Shown one piece after another: positions 6,930 through 9,947 of a stretch of DNA of 9,947 bases. A program made the position numbers and the translations under genes. Every line of letters begins with the position of its first letter. The first letter of the stretch is position 1. The DNA comes from an uncultured Anaerococcus sp. (lineage in GTDB: Bacteria; Bacillota; Clostridia; Tissierellales; Peptoniphilaceae), in NCBI GenBank assembly GCA_900550345.1, contig URRX01000045.1:1-9947 (forward strand). Direction: 5' to 3'. A model generated the notes under the pieces. The model worked only from the letters and a program-made list of their open reading frames with translations. It did not search any database and was not told where the DNA came from.

Positions 6930-8140
6930 TATTTGTCCTCCTTTGCATTTAACTGAACAATATTTTTCAAAACTTCGTATGATTTTTCCATAATATCAAC
7001 AGATAATAATTCGTATCTGCCATGGAAATTATATCCTCCTGTAAATAAATTAGGTGTAGGAAGACCTTTATAGGATAAACTAGCCCCATCAGTTCCTCCT
7101 CTTACAGGTTTTACTATTGGATCCATGCCTGCTTTTTTTATAGATTCTTTTGCAAGATCAACTATTTCTATGCAAGGTTCTATTTTTTCTTTCATATTAT
7201 AGTATGAATCTTCAATTTTTAAATCAATAATTTTTCCATACTTATCGTTTAGGAAATTAACTGTTTTTTCTAAATATCCTTTCTTATAATTGAATGATTC
7301 TTTATAAAAATCTCTTATCAAATACACAATATCAACTTCAGCAGATGTACCATAAATTTCATCTAACATGAAAAATCCTTCATAACCTTCTGAATATTCT
7401 GGTCTTTGATTTACAGGTAGCATTGAGTTTAATTCTTGTCCAACTAGAAGAGCATTTATCAAAACATTTTTTGCAGAACCTGGATGAACAGATTTTCCTT
7501 CAATATGAATCTTAGCAGTTGCAGCATTAAAGTTTTCATATTCTAATTCTGCAACAGGTCCACCATCAATTGTATAGGCAAAATCAGCTCCAAATTTTTC
7601 TACATCAAATAAGTCTGCACCCCTACCAATTTCTTCATCAGGAGTAAATCCTATTTTTATATCACCAAATTTTAAATCTCTATTTTCTGTGAAAAATTTA
7701 GCTATTTCCATAATTATAGCTATACCAGCTTTATCATCTGCTCCAAGCAAAGTTGTTCCATCTGTTGTGACTAATTTATGTCCTACTAATTCTTTTAAAA
7801 ATGGATATTCTTCTTCGCTTAATTTATATTTTTCATTTAAAACAATATCTCCACCTTTGTATGAATCAATAATTTGTGGATTAACATTTTTTCCTGTGAT
7901 TTCTAAAGCTGTATCCATGTGAGAAATAAAACCAATTGTAGGAACATTTTTTACTGTTCCTTCTATTGATGCATAAACATATCCATTTTCATCCATATGA
8001 GCATTTTCAATTCCTATTTCTTTTAAATCCTCAACAATAACTTTTGCAAGTTTCATTTGTCCTGGTGTTGATGGACATGATTCATTTTTATCATCACTTT
8101 GAGTATCATATTTGACATATTTTAAAAAATAATCTAACAT
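6929..8140 (-). CDS. pepT: Peptidase T (tripeptide aminopeptidase), M20B family
   Basis: A 403-residue cytosolic aminotripeptidase that removes the N-terminal residue of tripeptides with two zinc ions; length is close to the roughly 408 residues of enterobacterial PepT. Recognisable motifs are FISHMDTALE with His74 and Asp76, TLLGADDKAG with the bridging Asp (135 or 136), FTPDEEIGRG with Glu170/Glu171, TIDGG with Asp193, and near the end RGGTDGASLSYKGLPTPNLFTGGYNFHGRYE-type signature with the metal-binding His373. All needed ligands are present. GGAG (8146-8149) lies 5 nt before the ATG. It starts 12 nt after the yfcC stop and runs into pepD with a one-base overlap, so all three genes are probably co-transcribed. 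Confidence 0.96.
   Translation of the reverse strand: MLDYFLKYVKYDTQSDDKNESCPSTPGQMKLAKVIVEDLKEIGIENAHMDENGYVYASIEGTVKNVPTIGFISHMDTALEITGKNVNPQIIDSYKGGDIVLNEKYKLSEEEYPFLKELVGHKLVTTDGTTLLGADDKAGIAIIMEIAKFFTENRDLKFGDIKIGFTPDEEIGRGADLFDVEKFGADFAYTIDGGPVAELEYENFNAATAKIHIEGKSVHPGSAKNVLINALLVGQELNSMLPVNQRPEYSEGYEGFFMLDEIYGTSAEVDIVYLIRDFYKESFNYKKGYLEKTVNFLNDKYGKIIDLKIEDSYYNMKEKIEPCIEIVDLAKESIKKAGMDPIVKPVRGGTDGASLSYKGLPTPNLFTGGYNFHGRYELLSVDIMEKSYEVLKNIVQLNAKEDK
6937..6941 (-). promoter_or_regulatory. Shine-Dalgarno of pepD inside pepT
   Basis: GGAGG lies in the last codons of pepT, 7 nt before the pepD ATG, which itself shares one base with the pepT stop. This is a classic arrangement for coupled translation. 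Confidence 0.85.
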
Positions 8141-8152
8141 AAAATCTCCATT

Positions 8153-9679
8153 CTAAAGTACTGTTTGTAATCCTAACATTACTATAGCTAAAATCAATAA
8201 TATTCCCATCAATGGTGCTATAAATTTAATCCATTTATTATATGATATATCTACCATCTCAAGAGTAGCTAATATTAATCCTGTAGGTGCAATTATTGCC
8301 ATCCAACCTTGACCAAAATTGTAAGCTGAAACAACAACATCTCTTCCAAGAGAAACTGTATCTGCTAGTGGTGCAATAATTGGCATTGATAAAGTAGCAA
8401 GTCCTGATGATGAAGGTATAAAAATTCCCAAGAATGAGAATAAGATCATTTGAACAGATGAGAATAATACACCATTTATTCCGCTGATAATATTTGATGC
8501 ACCATAAAGCATTGTATCTGAAATCATTCCATCATCTAATATAATATTTATTCCTCTAGCAACACCTATAATCAATGCAACAGAAACCAAATCAGCAGCA
8601 CCATCTAAAAATGATCCTACAGCTTCTTGTTCTGGAAGTCCTGATAAAATTATTAGTAAAATTCCAACTACTAAAAATAAAGTAGACATCTCTTCGAACC
8701 ACCATTCAAGGTTCATAACTCCATAAATCATAATTGGAAATGCTAACATGAACACAATAAGCATTGCTATTCTTCTAAAATTAAATGGTTCTACGTTTTC
8801 AGGATCATAATCTTTTAAATATTGATCTTTAATTCTAGGCATTTCTTCAGCTATAATTGAATTTGATGCATCTTTTTTCACCTTTTTTGAATATCTATAT
8901 ATATACCAAAGTGATATAGCTTGTGCTAAAACTAAACTTATAATTCTTATTCCCATTCCTTCTTTAAAAGAAATACCTGCAGCATTAGAAGCAACAACTA
9001 CTGAGAAAGCATTAGTAGTTGAAAACATTGTCCCGATTGATGAACCCATATAAATCGCTGCAATTGTTACCATTGCATCAAAACCTGAAGCTAAGAAAAT
9101 TGGCATTAATATAGGATAAAAGGCTATTGTCTCCTCAGCCATACCAAAAGTTGTACCACCTAAGGCAACAATACTAGATAATATTGCAACCATCAAAAAT
9201 TCTTTTCCCTTTGTTACCTTTGATAAAGCTGCAATTCCTGCATCAAATGTACCAGTTTTATTCAAAATACCAATACATCCGCCAAGAATCAAAACAAATA
9301 CAATAATTCCTATAGAATCTGCTACACCATCAATTGGTGCTCTAGCAACTTTAAAAAATCCTTGTGGTTGTTGGTCAAGTTTATTATAAGTACCTGGTAT
9401 TGCAACAGGTTTTTTAATATCCTCATTTACAAATTTTTTAAGTGGAACTGTTATCTTCAACTTATCCAATACATCTTGAGTTGCTGGTAATTTTTCTTCT
9501 TCTCCATCAACTCCTGTTCTTAGGAATTCATTCTCTTCCTTGTTATATTCTAACCTATCATAAGATCCAGCTGGAACTATAAAAGTTAAAATAGACGCCA
9601 AAACTAATACAATAAATAACACTGTAAAAGCAGAAGGAAATTTAAATTCCTTTTTCTTCTTTTTATTTAATTCACTCAT
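8153..9679 (-). CDS. yfcC: YfcC-family (DcuC/ArcD-like) membrane transporter
   Basis: A 508-residue inner-membrane carrier with about a dozen hydrophobic segments and no cleavable signal peptide. A Lys-rich cytoplasmic start (residues 6-13) precedes the first membrane helix (about 17-38) ending in VPAGSY. A polar segment leads to the family region APIDGVADSIGIIVFVLILG, then GGTTFGMAEETIAFYP, a loop with STTNAFSVVVASNAAG, and the C-terminal GIFIPSSSGLATLSMPI and APTGLI motifs typical of the YfcC branch of the C4-dicarboxylate/arginine-ornithine carrier superfamily. The substrate is not known from sequence; its place before pepT and pepD suggests peptides or amino acids (inference). An in-frame ATG at 9706 has no good ribosome site, whereas GGAGG (9687-9691) is 7 nt before 9679 and MSELNKKKKK fits the usual N-terminus. 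Confidence 0.9.
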   Translation of the reverse strand: MSELNKKKKKEFKFPSAFTVLFIVLVLASILTFIVPAGSYDRLEYNKEENEFLRTGVDGEEEKLPATQDVLDKLKITVPLKKFVNEDIKKPVAIPGTYNKLDQQPQGFFKVARAPIDGVADSIGIIVFVLILGGCIGILNKTGTFDAGIAALSKVTKGKEFLMVAILSSIVALGGTTFGMAEETIAFYPILMPIFLASGFDAMVTIAAIYMGSSIGTMFSTTNAFSVVVASNAAGISFKEGMGIRIISLVLAQAISLWYIYRYSKKVKKDASNSIIAEEMPRIKDQYLKDYDPENVEPFNFRRIAMLIVFMLAFPIMIYGVMNLEWWFEEMSTLFLVVGILLIILSGLPEQEAVGSFLDGAADLVSVALIIGVARGINIILDDGMISDTMLYGASNIISGINGVLFSSVQMILFSFLGIFIPSSSGLATLSMPIIAPLADTVSLGRDVVVSAYNFGQGWMAIIAPTGLILATLEMVDISYNKWIKFIAPLMGILLILAIVMLGLQTVL

Positions 9680-9686
9680 ATCTATA

Positions 9687-9691
9687 CCTCC
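9687..9691 (-). promoter_or_regulatory. Shine-Dalgarno of yfcC (sets its start)
   Basis: GGAGG with a 7-nt spacer to the ATG at 9679. The alternative ATG at 9706 is preceded only by AAAGAAAGAA, so the later start is preferred. Confidence 0.82.
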
Positions 9692-9697
9692 AATCCA

Positions 9698-9726
9698 AGC
9701 ATACATTTCTTTCTTTAATTTGTCAA
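9698..9726 (-). promoter_or_regulatory. Possible promoter of the yfcC-pepT-pepD operon
   Basis: A perfect TTGACA (9726-9721) and TATGCT (9703-9698, four of six consensus bases) are 17 nt apart. Transcription would start near 9691, leaving a leader of only about 12 nt that holds little beyond the ribosome binding site. The weak -10 and short leader make this tentative; AT-rich DNA further upstream (for example TATACT near 9740-9755) offers alternatives without a good -35. Confidence 0.35.
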
Positions 9727-9899
9727 TTATTTATTAAATTAAAGTATATAAAATAAAAGATTGAGCTAAAATTGTTATTTAATGTTATTAATCAATAGTA
9801 ATTGCTTTATTTTTTCTATTTTGCATATTTATATAATATATTTAGTTTTTATATTTTATAATTCCTTATTTTTTATGTTTATGAAAATATAGATAATCA
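9727..9899. other. Very AT-rich upstream region, no gene seen
   Basis: About 170 nt of A/T-dominated sequence upstream of the transporter operon. No frame with a ribosome binding site is visible on either strand. It may hold regulatory sites, but none can be named. Confidence 0.5.
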
Positions 9900-9944
9900 A
9901 AACTACCAGCTTAGCTGGTAGTTTGCACAGCGCCTATAAGGCGC
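9900..9944. repeat. Two adjacent hairpins at the window edge
   Basis: AAACTACCAGC (9900-9910) and GCTGGTAGTTT (9914-9924) form a perfect 11-bp stem with a TTA loop. Five bases later GCGCC (9930-9934) and GGCGC (9940-9944) form a second stem around TATAA. The pair is GC-rich for this DNA. It resembles subterminal hairpins of IS200/IS605-type elements as I remember them, but it could also be the end of a terminator for a gene beyond the edge. Confidence 0.6.
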
Positions 9945-9947
9945 AAA

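Noticed and set aside
7689..7922. Plus-strand open frame of 77 codons inside pepT
   Set aside because: Antisense to the conserved metal-binding core of PepT, with no ribosome binding site or recognisable product.

Overview
The window is a very AT-rich bacterial chromosome segment. It has strong AGGAGG-type ribosome binding sites, tightly packed operons and U-tailed hairpin terminators. Gene content fits a low-GC anaerobic Bacillota: a GlgC/GlgD pair, a one-piece tmRNA, and YfcC, PepT and PepD proteins. Peptoniphilaceae/Tissierellia (Anaerococcus or Peptoniphilus type) is my best guess. The phylum-level call is fairly safe; the genus is not.

Layout. (1) Positions 1-4614, minus strand: a glycogen operon in the order glgC, glgD, glgA, glgP. 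Intergenic gaps are 1, 9 and 2 nt. The last gene runs off the left edge of the window, so only its first 307 codons are visible. (2) Positions 4615-4776: a divergent intergenic region with a clear plus-strand promoter for ssrA and a small perfect palindrome in the glgC leader. (3) Positions 4777-5133, plus strand: ssrA (tmRNA), followed by its own terminator. (4) Positions 5174-5528: AT-rich DNA with no convincing gene, holding two hairpins of shared design. The right-hand one lies directly downstream of pepD. (5) Positions 5529-9679, minus strand: an operon of a YfcC-family membrane transporter, pepT (tripeptidase) and pepD (Xaa-His type dipeptidase). pepT and pepD overlap by one base. (6) Positions 9680-9947: the upstream region of that operon, ending at the window edge in two adjacent hairpins that are GC-rich for this DNA.

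How the genes work together. GlgC, with its catalytically degenerate partner GlgD, makes ADP-glucose. GlgA polymerises it into alpha-1,4-glucan, and GlgP would release glucose-1-phosphate from the polymer. No branching enzyme (glgB) is visible. The second operon couples a predicted inner-membrane carrier to two cytosolic M20 metallopeptidases, consistent with peptide and amino-acid catabolism. ssrA is an independent ribosome-rescue gene.

Two start codons are set downstream of the first in-frame Met because a strong Shine-Dalgarno sequence and family alignment support the later one: glgD at 3479 and yfcC at 9679. The most notable observations are substitutions at several normally invariant active-site motifs of the partial GlgP, and the pair of hairpins at 5236-5279 and 5461-5510, whose outer stems differ with compensating changes while the inner stem is kept.
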